Shown: one piece after another, positions 57,111 to 64,000 of the stretch
Position numbering within the stretch: position 1 is the stretch's first letter
Layout of the letters: the number at the start of each line of letters is the position of its first letter
Assembly (NCBI RefSeq): GCF_000745005.1
Contig: NZ_JQNB01000001.1
Location: 2,287,501-2,351,500 of the forward strand
Origin: Luteibacter sp. 9135
GTDB taxonomy: Bacteria; Pseudomonadota; Gammaproteobacteria; Xanthomonadales; Rhodanobacteraceae
Reading direction: 5' to 3'
DNA length: 64,000 nucleotides
Translations under genes and position numbers: made by a program
The notes under the pieces: generated by a model
The model's database searches: none
Seen by the model: the letters and a program-made list of their open reading frames with translations, nothing else
What the model was told of the DNA's origin: nothing

Positions 57111-59455
57111 CGCGCCGGCCCGGTCAGTTTCACCGAACCCAGGCCGTAAAGCGGGCCGGTGATGGGTGCGGTGCTACGCAGGCACAGATCGTGGTCGCCA
57201 CGCACCGCGGGCAGCTTGCCTTGCAGGACGAAGCGCTCGCCCAGGGCTTTGCCCGGTGGCAGGGGCAGGGTGGCCAGCAGCGGGCCCGTGCAGGTGTCCT
57301 GATGGACTTCCAACTCGCCGTAGGCGGTTTTCGCCGGGTAGGACACGACCTTGGACAGCTCGTGCGCCAGGCCGTAATTGCGGGCCAGCCGGGCCACGTC
57401 CACGCGGATGCCGGTGATGCCGTCCAGCGGCGCGGCCGGGTAGGCCCAGCAGGCGTGGAATAGGTCAATGTCGAACACCGCGGTGTCCATCGCGCCCAGG
57501 TCGGGCAACAACGGCATCCGCAGGCCCAGGCTGCCATCGGCACACTTCGTCAGCTCGCCGGTGCGTCGGGTCAGCAGCGTGTCGCGGTCTATCACGCGGC
57601 TGCGTACCGCGGCCATCCGCGTGCCGTCCGGGGCGAAGGTCGCGGCGCGCACGGTGGTCGGCAGCGTCACGTCGAAGGGCGCGGCATAGTCCATGGCCTG
57701 AGTATCGGGCAGGCTGCCGTCCGTCGTGTAGCGGATCGTGCCGAACGTCGTCTGGGTGTCGATCCGCACCGTGGCCTTGCCGGCGCGCAGGATGCCGGAC
57801 ACCGGTTCGTCGAGGTGGATGCCCGGCGCGAACGCGGTATCCGACGCGTCGATGTCCAGTGCCGCATAGCGACGCACCTGCGCGGGCAGCCGCTGCAGGA
57901 AGCTGTCCCAGTTGCGCACGTCACGTGGCGACCAGGCGATTTCCGCCATGGCATCCAGGCGCGGGAACAGTGCATGCTGTATGTGGCGAGTAGAGGGAAT
58001 GAACTCGCTCCAGAGGGTGGCCTCGGTACCCAGCACATGCCGGGCCTGTTCCGGCGTCAGCGACGCGTCCACCGGTTCGAAGCCGTAGACGCGCTTGAGG
58101 TCGAGCACCGACAGGCGGCCGTTGGGCTCGTCGGCGCGGTCGCTCTGCAGGTTGTCGAAATACATCCAGCCGGCGGGCGCGAGCACCACGTCGTGGTCCT
58201 GCTTCGCCGCGGCCACCGCACCCTCGACGCCGCGCCATGACATGATCGATGCCGTGCGCGGCAGGCCGCCTTCGAGGATTTCGTCCCAGCCGATCAGGCG
58301 CCGGCCGTGTTTGGCGAGGTAATCGCCCAGGCGGTCGGTGAACCAGCTTTGCAGGGCGTTTTCATCTTTGATGCCCAGCGAGGCCATCTTCGCCTGCACG
58401 GCGGGCGACTGTTTCCACTGGTCCTTGACCGCTTCGTCGCCGCCTAGGTGAATGTACTTAGACGGGAACAACGCCATCACCTCGTCGAGCACGTTCTCGA
58501 TGAAGGTAAAGCTCTTGTCGTCCACGTTGTAGAGATAGGGATTGACGCCCCAGTCCACGGAAACCGCGGGATGCTCGCCGGTGACACCGACCAGATCGGG
58601 GTAGGCGGCCACCGCGGCCTGTGCGTGTCCGGGCATGTCCAGTTCCGGCACCACCGTAATGTGGCGGGCGGCGGCGTAGGCCACCACGTCGCGCACCTGC
58701 TCCTGCGTGTAGAAGCCACCGTAGCGTTCCGGCTCGCCGAACGTGCCCGCGCCCGGCGGCGTCCGCCAGGCGCCCACGTCGGTAAGGCGGGGGTAACGCT
58801 TGATCTGGATGCGCCAGCCCTGGTCGTCGCTGAGGTGCCAGTGGAAGACGTTGAGCTTGTGCTCGGCCATGGTGTCGAGCACCTGCTTGACCGTGGCCAC
58901 GTCGTGGAAATGCCGGGCCACGTCGAGCATCAGGCCGCGCCACGCGAAGCGCGGCCAGTCACGGACGGCGACATCGGGGAGCTGCGTCGCACCCTGCCGG
59001 CCATCCGCGCTCGCCAGCTGCCACAGGGTGACCGCACCGTAGAAAAGACCCGCGTCGCCGCGCGAGGCGATCCGGGCGCCGTCGCCGGTGATGTCTAGGG
59101 TGTAGCCGTCCGCCTGGGTCACGCGGGCGGCCGGATCGGTGCGCAGCACGATGGCGCCATGGGGTGGCTGTCGCGTGGGGATGGGCGTCAGCGACAGGCC
59201 GCGGCTGCGTTTCAGTTCGGCGGCGAGGTAGACCGCGGCGGCTTCGGCGCCACGATCGCCGGGCGCATAGGCAATGACGGTATGCGCGTCGATGGCCAGC
59301 GAGCCTTCGGTCTGCCGGATGTCGGCGGGCAGGGGAATGAGCGGCAGCGCGTCGGCGTGCACCAGGCCGCCGGTGCAGGCCAGCGCGGCGGCCAAGGCCA
59401 GGCGGCGGCCAAGGTGCCGTGCCGCGGGCTTCCGGCCGTTGCTGCCGACGGTCAT
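57107..59455 (-). CDS. Beta-N-acetylhexosaminidase, GH20
   Basis: Exported hexosaminidase of 782 residues. A signal peptide (to GGLVHA-DA) is followed by the small GH20b domain and the catalytic barrel with FHWHLSDDQGWRIQIKRYP and the D340-E341 pair in IHLGGDEAVKDQW, which supports substrate-assisted catalysis. A C-terminal chitobiase-like domain (about 560-620, TIRYTTDGSLPDTQ) and a further beta-domain of about 130 residues complete it. It would remove terminal GlcNAc from antennae or GlcNAc left by the GH18 enzyme. It overlaps the kinase gene before and the GH3 gene after by ATGA. The long frame to 60184 is not coding. Confidence 0.93.
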   Translation of the reverse strand: MTVGSNGRKPAARHLGRRLALAAALACTGGLVHADALPLIPLPADIRQTEGSLAIDAHTVIAYAPGDRGAEAAAVYLAAELKRSRGLSLTPIPTRQPPHGAIVLRTDPAARVTQADGYTLDITGDGARIASRGDAGLFYGAVTLWQLASADGRQGATQLPDVAVRDWPRFAWRGLMLDVARHFHDVATVKQVLDTMAEHKLNVFHWHLSDDQGWRIQIKRYPRLTDVGAWRTPPGAGTFGEPERYGGFYTQEQVRDVVAYAAARHITVVPELDMPGHAQAAVAAYPDLVGVTGEHPAVSVDWGVNPYLYNVDDKSFTFIENVLDEVMALFPSKYIHLGGDEAVKDQWKQSPAVQAKMASLGIKDENALQSWFTDRLGDYLAKHGRRLIGWDEILEGGLPRTASIMSWRGVEGAVAAAKQDHDVVLAPAGWMYFDNLQSDRADEPNGRLSVLDLKRVYGFEPVDASLTPEQARHVLGTEATLWSEFIPSTRHIQHALFPRLDAMAEIAWSPRDVRNWDSFLQRLPAQVRRYAALDIDASDTAFAPGIHLDEPVSGILRAGKATVRIDTQTTFGTIRYTTDGSLPDTQAMDYAAPFDVTLPTTVRAATFAPDGTRMAAVRSRVIDRDTLLTRRTGELTKCADGSLGLRMPLLPDLGAMDTAVFDIDLFHACWAYPAAPLDGITGIRVDVARLARNYGLAHELSKVVSYPAKTAYGELEVHQDTCTGPLLATLPLPPGKALGERFVLQGKLPAVRGDHDLCLRSTAPITGPLYGLGSVKLTGPAR

Positions 59456-60492
59456 CGTGAGCCCACCCGCGAGCCCGCGCGCATCGTGGCCGCGCCCAGC
59501 ACGCCAAGGTGACCGTGCTCCACCAGCCACACCGGCACGCGCTCCAGGAAAGGTCGCATGACGCCCTTGTTGAAAAAGCGCTCGCGGAACCGGCTGGCCA
59601 GGACGAAGTCGCTGATCTGGGGAAGGATGCCGCCGGCCAGGAATACGCCACCGTGCGCGCCGTAGAGCATGGCCAGGTCGCCGACGAAACCGCCCAGCAC
59701 GGCGCAGAAGACGTCCAGCGCGGCATGGGCGGTCGGATCGGTGCCGGCCATGCCGGCCGCGCTCACCTCGCCGGGGGTGGCCAGCGACGCGTCCCGCCCG
59801 TTCAGTTCGGCGAGGGCGCGATAGGTGGCCAGCAGGCCGGGTCCCGACAGCAGCGACTCGACCGATACGTAAGGCCGGGTCCGGGAGAGGATGCGCAGGA
59901 TGGCCGCCTCGCGCTCGTCGCCGGGGGCGAAGGCGATCTGGCCCGCCTCCGTGGGCAATACCGTGGCCTGCCCGTCGCCCGGCAGCAGCACGGCCGAGCC
60001 GAGCCCGGTACCCGGTCCCATCACCACGACGGGACCGCGCGTACCACCGGGGATGCCCGGGAGCACGGCGATCGCCTCGGCAGGGTCGATGAACTGGCTG
60101 GCGAAGGCCACCGCCTCGAAGTCGTTGACCACCTCCAGCGCGTCGCCCGCCACGGCGCGAATGTCGCCCAGCGCCACCGGCCACGGCAGGTTGCTGTTGG
60201 CGACCTGGTCATTCAGCACATACCCGGCAATGGCGATGGCGCAGCGCTCCACCCCCAGCGGGGCCAGGTACGCATGGGTCGCCAGGAAATCCTTTAGGAT
60301 GGCGGCCAGGCTGGGCCATTCGGCGCCGACGTAGCGGCGGTGGCAAAGCAGCTGGACGGCCGCCTGTGCCGGCCCCTGGGGATAGACCAGCGCGACGCGC
60401 GCATGCGTGCCGCCGACATCCGCCGCGAGCACCGGGCGCCGTGCCGACGCGATGTCCGTAACGACCGGCTGGTTGGAGAAGGTTCCCATCAT
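59452..60492 (-). CDS. Glucokinase-family sugar kinase
   Basis: Cytoplasmic kinase of 346 residues, first gene of the glycosidase train. The Glk-type phosphate loop is VLAADVGGTHARVALV near the N-terminus; VNDFEAVAFAS, VVMGPGTGLGSAVLL and LPTEAGQIAFAP are typical of bacterial glucokinase, with the catalytic Asp in the VNDFEA motif. Glucose is not an expected product of this locus unless the GH3 is a glucosidase. GlcNAc phosphorylation (a NagK role) is therefore a real alternative. Start at the first of two adjacent ATGs (60492). The operator-like palindrome is about 80 bases upstream. Confidence 0.85.
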   Translation of the reverse strand: MMGTFSNQPVVTDIASARRPVLAADVGGTHARVALVYPQGPAQAAVQLLCHRRYVGAEWPSLAAILKDFLATHAYLAPLGVERCAIAIAGYVLNDQVANSNLPWPVALGDIRAVAGDALEVVNDFEAVAFASQFIDPAEAIAVLPGIPGGTRGPVVVMGPGTGLGSAVLLPGDGQATVLPTEAGQIAFAPGDEREAAILRILSRTRPYVSVESLLSGPGLLATYRALAELNGRDASLATPGEVSAAGMAGTDPTAHAALDVFCAVLGGFVGDLAMLYGAHGGVFLAGGILPQISDFVLASRFRERFFNKGVMRPFLERVPVWLVEHGHLGVLGAATMRAGSRVGSR

Positions 60493-60572
60493 TGACCCCG
60501 TGATTGCTGGCGATCGCGGCGTGACGAAAAAGGTCATGCGGCGCGACGATACGGTTCGAGTTTTTTCCGCCA

Positions 60573-60586
60573 TGACAACGTTGTCA
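60573..60586. promoter_or_regulatory. Palindromic LacI-family-type operator, copy 2
   Basis: TGACAACGTTGTCA is a perfect 14-base palindrome sharing its 12-base core with 45635-45646. On the minus strand a perfect TTGACA (60582-60587) overlaps it, so a repressor bound here would cover the -35 region of the kinase-GH20-GH3-GH35-GH29 operon. No matching LacI-type regulator gene lies within the window. Confidence 0.8.
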
Positions 60587-60666
60587 ATGAATATCATGTT
60601 CACTGGTGAAGATGAGTGAATTTCACAATGGTCGGCGGTGGATTTCATAACCGGTGACGCATCGCC

Positions 60667-60693
60667 TAAAGCTTTCCCCCGTGGGGCCGATAA
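60667..60693 (+). promoter_or_regulatory. Sigma-28 (FliA) promoter for STAS-cheY-cheA
   Basis: TAAAGCTT, 11 bases, then GCCGATAA (60686-60693). This differs from the enterobacterial sigma-28 consensus (TAAAGTTT-N11-GCCGATAA) at one position. It lies 43 bases before the STAS gene start. Confidence 0.88.
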
Positions 60694-60735
60694 GCCCATC
60701 GAACGACCCCAGGCGATCTGCGCCACGGGGTCCCC

Positions 60736-61065
60736 ATGGTACGGACGATGGCCAAGAAATCCTCCAAAGAAGCCACCAGCACAGCGCTGGCACTCGATGC
60801 CGACCTGCGCATCGCCGCGGCCCCCGCGCTGCGCGATACGCTGTTGGCGGCGCTCGCCAGCGGCGGTCCGGTCGGTATCGACGGTAGCGCGGTGGCCCAG
60901 GTCGACACGGCGGCGCTACAGTTGCTTGCCGCGTTTTCCCGCGATGCGCGGGCGGCAGGACGCACCGTCACCTGGACAGGCGTCAGCGATCCCCTCCAGC
61001 GCGGCGTGGTCGTGCTGGGTCTCAACAGTCTGATTGAACTGCCGGCCCACGCCGGCGTGAACTGA
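60736..61065 (+). CDS. STAS-domain protein of the chemotaxis operon
   Basis: Single-domain protein of 109 residues, STAS (anti-sigma antagonist-like) family: LALDADLRIAAAPALRDTLLA, then VGIDGSAVAQVDTAALQLL and GVSDPLQRGVVVLGL. The conserved Ser/Thr phosphorylation site of SpoIIAA-type proteins sits in the DTAALQLL region as Thr. Two starts are possible, ATG 60736 and ATG 60748. Such genes precede cheY-cheA in xanthomonads and pseudomonads; the exact role is unknown. It is ten bases ahead of cheY and expressed from the sigma-28 promoter at 60667. Confidence 0.88.
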   Translation: MVRTMAKKSSKEATSTALALDADLRIAAAPALRDTLLAALASGGPVGIDGSAVAQVDTAALQLLAAFSRDARAAGRTVTWTGVSDPLQRGVVVLGLNSLIELPAHAGVN

Positions 61066-61075
61066 AGGTGCTTCG

Positions 61076-61438
61076 ATGGCTAAGATTCTTGCGGTAGACG
61101 ATTCGGCTTCCATGCGCAGCATGGTCGCCTTCACCCTGCGTGGCGCCGGTCACGACGTCGAAGAGGCCGACAACGGCCAGGCGGCGCTCGATTCCGCCGC
61201 CGTGCATAAGTTCGACCTGATCCTCGCCGACGTGAACATGCCGGTGATGGACGGTATCTCGATGGTTCGTGAGATCCGCACCCGCCCGGACTACCGCGGC
61301 GTGCCCATCCTCATGCTCACCACCGAGTCCAATCCGGAAAAGAAAATGGAAGGCAAGGCGGCCGGTGCCACCGGCTGGCTGGTCAAGCCGTTCGATCCGG
61401 AGCAGCTGCTGGCCACCGTCGGCCGCGTTCTCGGCTGA
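61076..61438 (+). CDS. cheY: Chemotaxis response regulator CheY
   Basis: Single receiver domain of 120 residues that would carry the signal from CheA to the flagellar switch. Acidic pair D8/D9, phospho-acceptor D52 in ILADVNMPVMDG, Thr in LMLTTES and Lys in WLVKPFDPE are all present. It lies between the STAS gene and cheA, 49 bases before cheA. A paralogue could act as a phosphate sink; the sequence alone cannot tell. Confidence 0.93.
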   Translation: MAKILAVDDSASMRSMVAFTLRGAGHDVEEADNGQAALDSAAVHKFDLILADVNMPVMDGISMVREIRTRPDYRGVPILMLTTESNPEKKMEGKAAGATGWLVKPFDPEQLLATVGRVLG

Positions 61439-61487
61439 TCTTTCCGCAAGTCGCTTCCTTACACGTTCCGGTCATCCAGGGTTCCCC

Positions 61488-63464
61488 ATGTCCAAAGTCG
61501 ATCTGGCGCAATTCCACAAGGCGTTCCATGAAGAGAGCCTCGACGGTCTCGACGCCATGGAGCAGGCGCTCCTCGCATTGGACGAGGGTGCCGAAGACCC
61601 GGAACTGATCAACGTCGTGTTCCGTGCCGCCCATTCGATCAAGGGCGGTGCGGCCACGTTCGGTTTCACCGACGTCGCGGCCTTTACGCACGTGGCCGAA
61701 AACCTGATGGACGAGGTCCGCAGTGGCCGCCGTCCGATGGAAAAGGCCGTCGTCGAATTGCTGCTGCGCTCGGGCGATACGGTGCGCGACATGCTGTCCC
61801 TGTCGATGGCCGGCCAGCCGGCCGCCACGGCGGAAAGCCAGGCGCTCCTGGCCGAGTTGTCGGCCATGGTCTCGGGGGCGCCGGTCGCGCCGGTGGCGGC
61901 CAAGGCCCCCGCACCGGTCGAAGCCATCGAAGGCTGGGACATCGCGTTCCGCCCGTTCGACTACCTGCTCAAGACCGGCAACGATCCGGCACGCATGTTC
62001 CGCGAGCTGGAGGCCATGGGTCCGCTCACGGTCACCTGTGACACCAGCAAGCTTCCCGCGCTGGCCGACATGAACGCCGAGTCGTCCTATCTCGGCTGGA
62101 CGCTGAGCCTGGACGCCGGCGCCAAGCGCGCCGCCGTCGAAGGCGTGTTCGACTGGGTCGACGGCGATTGTGACCTCACGGCCACGCCGCGCCTGTCGGC
62201 ACCGGTGGCCGCGCCCGTCGTCGAGGCCGTCGCGCCGGTTGCGGCCGCCGCGCCACGCGCCGTCCGCGAACCCGCGGTCAACAGCGAATCCAGCTCGGTC
62301 CGCGTCGGCATCGAGAAGATCGACGTCCTGATCAACCTGGTCGGCGAGCTGGTCATTACCCAGTCCATGCTCACCCAGTTCAACGACGGCGTGGACGAAT
62401 CGCAGCTGGAAATGTTCCGCCAGGGCCTGGCCCAGCTGGGTCGGCACACCCGCGAGTTGCAGGAAAGCGTGATGAGCATCCGCATGCTGCCCATCAGCAC
62501 GGTGTTCAACCGCTTCCCGCGCCTGGTCCGCGACCTCGCGCAGAAACTCGACAAGAAAGTCGTGCTGGACATGCGCGGCGAAACCACCGAACTCGACAAG
62601 ACCGTGCTGGAAAAGATCGGCGATCCGCTGGTCCATCTGGTACGCAACGCGATCGATCACGGCCTGGAGATGCCGGACAAGCGCCTGGCCTCGGGCAAGG
62701 GCGACACCGGCACGCTGCGTATGGAAGCTTTCCACCGCGGCGGCTCCATCGTGGTCGAAGTGGCGGACGACGGCGCCGGTCTCAATCGCGACGCCATCGT
62801 CGCCAAGGCCGTATCGCGCGGCATCATCAGCTCCGGCGAGCATCTGTCCGACGACGCCGTGGCCGACCTCATCTTCGAAGCGGGCTTCTCCACCGCCGCC
62901 GCGACCACCGACCTGTCGGGCCGTGGCGTGGGCATGGACGTGGTACGCCGCAACGTCATGGACCTGGGCGGCACGGTCAATATCCGCAGCGTGCAGGGCC
63001 GGGGCACCACCTTCACCATCACGCTGCCGCTGACGCTCGCGATCATCGACGGCCTGACGGCGGCGGTGGGCGATGAAACCTATATCGTGCCGCTGGTGTC
63101 GATCGTGGAGTCCGTGCAGGTCAAGCCCGATGCCCTGCGTAGTGTGGTCGGCGGCGGCGAGCTGTTCCGCTTCCGCGACCAGTGGCTGCCCATCGTCCGC
63201 TTGTTCGACGTGTTCAACTGCGAAGGCCAGCGCCGCACCATCGACGAGGGCATCGTCATCGTGGTGGAAGGCGAGGGCAGCCGCATCGGCCTGTTCGTCG
63301 ACGAGCTGATCGGCCAGCAGCAGGCGGTCGTCAAGTCGCTCGAGGCGAACTACCGCCGGGTCAGCGGCATCTCCGGCGCCACCATCCTCGCCGATGGCTC
63401 GGTCGCCCTGATCGCCGACGTCGCCGGCCTGGTGCGCCTCCAGGCCCGCCGCAAGGCCGCCTGA
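61488..63464 (+). CDS. cheA: Chemotaxis histidine kinase CheA
   Basis: Cytoplasmic kinase of 658 residues. The ATG at 61488 opens the P1 Hpt domain with H49 in RAAHSIKGGAATFGF. A shorter-than-usual P2-like segment and an Ala/Pro/Val-rich linker (about 130-270) follow. P3 dimerisation starts near 275 (SSSVRVGIEKIDVLINLVGELV). The ATP-binding domain has HLVRNAIDHGLE and DDGAGLNRD...GRGVGMDVV. The P5 CheW-like domain lies about 525-658. All key residues are intact. cheW follows after 346 bases with its own sigma-28 promoter. Confidence 0.95.
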   Translation: MSKVDLAQFHKAFHEESLDGLDAMEQALLALDEGAEDPELINVVFRAAHSIKGGAATFGFTDVAAFTHVAENLMDEVRSGRRPMEKAVVELLLRSGDTVRDMLSLSMAGQPAATAESQALLAELSAMVSGAPVAPVAAKAPAPVEAIEGWDIAFRPFDYLLKTGNDPARMFRELEAMGPLTVTCDTSKLPALADMNAESSYLGWTLSLDAGAKRAAVEGVFDWVDGDCDLTATPRLSAPVAAPVVEAVAPVAAAAPRAVREPAVNSESSSVRVGIEKIDVLINLVGELVITQSMLTQFNDGVDESQLEMFRQGLAQLGRHTRELQESVMSIRMLPISTVFNRFPRLVRDLAQKLDKKVVLDMRGETTELDKTVLEKIGDPLVHLVRNAIDHGLEMPDKRLASGKGDTGTLRMEAFHRGGSIVVEVADDGAGLNRDAIVAKAVSRGIISSGEHLSDDAVADLIFEAGFSTAAATTDLSGRGVGMDVVRRNVMDLGGTVNIRSVQGRGTTFTITLPLTLAIIDGLTAAVGDETYIVPLVSIVESVQVKPDALRSVVGGGELFRFRDQWLPIVRLFDVFNCEGQRRTIDEGIVIVVEGEGSRIGLFVDELIGQQQAVVKSLEANYRRVSGISGATILADGSVALIADVAGLVRLQARRKAA

Positions 63465-63507
63465 CGCCCGCACCTCGGGGCACTCCCCCCGCAGTGCATG
63501 TCCATAG

Positions 63508-63617
63508 GTAGGAGCGCGCGCTCGCGCGCGACATCCTCTCGCGATCACCTCTGAGCTGGCGCGCCAGATCCGGGCTCACGGCCGCAAAACATGTCGCGCG
63601 CACGCGCGCGCTCCTAC
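63508..63617. repeat. REPIN-like inverted repeat, copy 2
   Basis: The left arm GTAGGAGCGCGCG (63508-63520), continuing CTCGCGCGCGACAT, is inverted as CGCGCGCTCCTAC ending at 63617 after ATGTCGCGCGCA. The spacer contains GATCCGGGCTC, as does the copy at 12513-12608. It occupies about a third of the gap between cheA and cheW; downstream of it the gap holds a sigma-28 promoter. Confidence 0.8.
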
Positions 63618-63733
63618 ACGCGGCCGTCCCATACGCGCCGTTCCGATGCCCGCCCGTCCTGCGCGCGCGGCCCATGCCCGCCCGCCCGGGCCTGCCTGGC
63701 TCACATCCGCGCACATCCCGTTGAAATTGGCCC

Positions 63734-63760
63734 TCAAGCTCCGCTGGGGATAGCCGATAC
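63734..63760 (+). promoter_or_regulatory. Sigma-28 (FliA) promoter for cheW
   Basis: TCAAGCTC, 11 bases, then GCCGATAC (63753-63760). The TCAAG and GCCGATA elements and 14-base spacing between them follow the FliA pattern of pseudomonads and xanthomonads. The cheW ATG is 50 bases downstream. A GGGGATA hairpin arm overlaps the -10. Confidence 0.8.
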
Positions 63761-63810
63761 CCCAAGGGAAGGGGTCCCGAACCGCCGATCCGATCCGCCG
63801 TGGGAACGAC

Positions 63811-64000
63811 ATGAACCAAGCAGCCAATACCGCCATCGACGCGTCCGAAGAGGCCGCGCAATATCTCACCGTCAACCTCGGCAACGAGGAATACGCGGTG
63901 GACATCCTTGCCGTCCGCGAGATTCGCGGCTGGACAGCCGTCACACGCATCCCGCAGGCACCGCCCTACGTGCTGGGCGTGCTCAACCTGCGCGGGGCCA
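63811..64000 (+). CDS. cheW: Chemotaxis coupling protein CheW (3' end missing)
   Basis: The frame from ATG 63811 reads MNQAANTAIDASEEAAQYLT, then VNLGNEEYAVDILAVREIRG and YVLGVLNLRGA, the SH3-like CheW fold that links receptors to CheA. Only 63 codons are inside the window of an expected 150-170. Driven by its own sigma-28 promoter, it continues the chemotaxis cluster beyond the edge. Confidence 0.9.
   Translation, partial: MNQAANTAIDASEEAAQYLTVNLGNEEYAVDILAVREIRGWTAVTRIPQAPPYVLGVLNLRGA

Overview
This 64 kb window is chromosomal DNA from a high-GC gammaproteobacterium. Its protein sequences and gene orders look like the Xanthomonadales, and a Luteibacter/Dyella-type Rhodanobacteraceae member is my best guess from memory, not from a search. 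Support comes from the recC-recB-recD order, a thrS-infC-rpmI-rplT-pheS-pheT-ihfA-merR-tRNA-Pro block, an AUC-initiated infC, Xanthomonas-type L-fucose catabolism genes, and FliA promoters upstream of chemotaxis genes. Coding density is high. I saw no insertion sequence, prophage, CRISPR array or clear recent island.

Layout. 0-9.8 kb: recC (5' end missing), recB and recD overlapping by ATGA, then a convergent UDP-glucuronate 4-epimerase-like gene. 9.9-17.6 kb: translation block thrS, infC, rpmI, rplT, pheS, pheT, then ihfA, a MerR regulator and tRNA-Pro(GGG). 17.6-29.2 kb: LysR regulator, L-lactate dehydrogenase-like lldD, serA divergent from a D-2-hydroxyglutarate dehydrogenase-like flavoprotein, proline iminopeptidase, a large secreted nuclease, upp and a class III aminotransferase. 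29.4-36.8 kb: an ABC exporter, a DesK/DesR-like two-component pair with a possible 21-codon coupling ORF, and two exported proteins of unknown role. 36.9-37.9 kb: queA.

37.9-60.6 kb is the most distinctive region, a locus for taking apart and consuming fucosylated glycans. An IclR regulator is divergent from an L-fucose permease and a mutarotase. A five-gene minus-strand operon encodes the non-phosphorylating L-fucose pathway (dehydrogenase, lactonase, fuconate dehydratase, ketodeoxyfuconate dehydrogenase, diketo-acid hydrolase). Divergent from it are a TonB-dependent receptor, a GH29 fucosidase and a GH18 enzyme. Facing these is a minus-strand train: a glucokinase-family kinase, GH20, GH3 with PA14, GH35 and a second GH29. 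The same palindrome, GACAACGTTGTC, lies in front of both glycosidase arms. The enzyme set suits a plant complex N-glycan with Lewis-a-type antennae. That substrate is an inference, and no alpha-mannosidase is present.

60.7-64 kb: chemotaxis genes (STAS, cheY, cheA, partial cheW) with two sigma-28 (FliA) promoter matches. Two short inverted-repeat elements of one REPIN-like family (12.5 and 63.5 kb) and a larger unrelated inverted repeat (27.4-27.7 kb) sit between genes.
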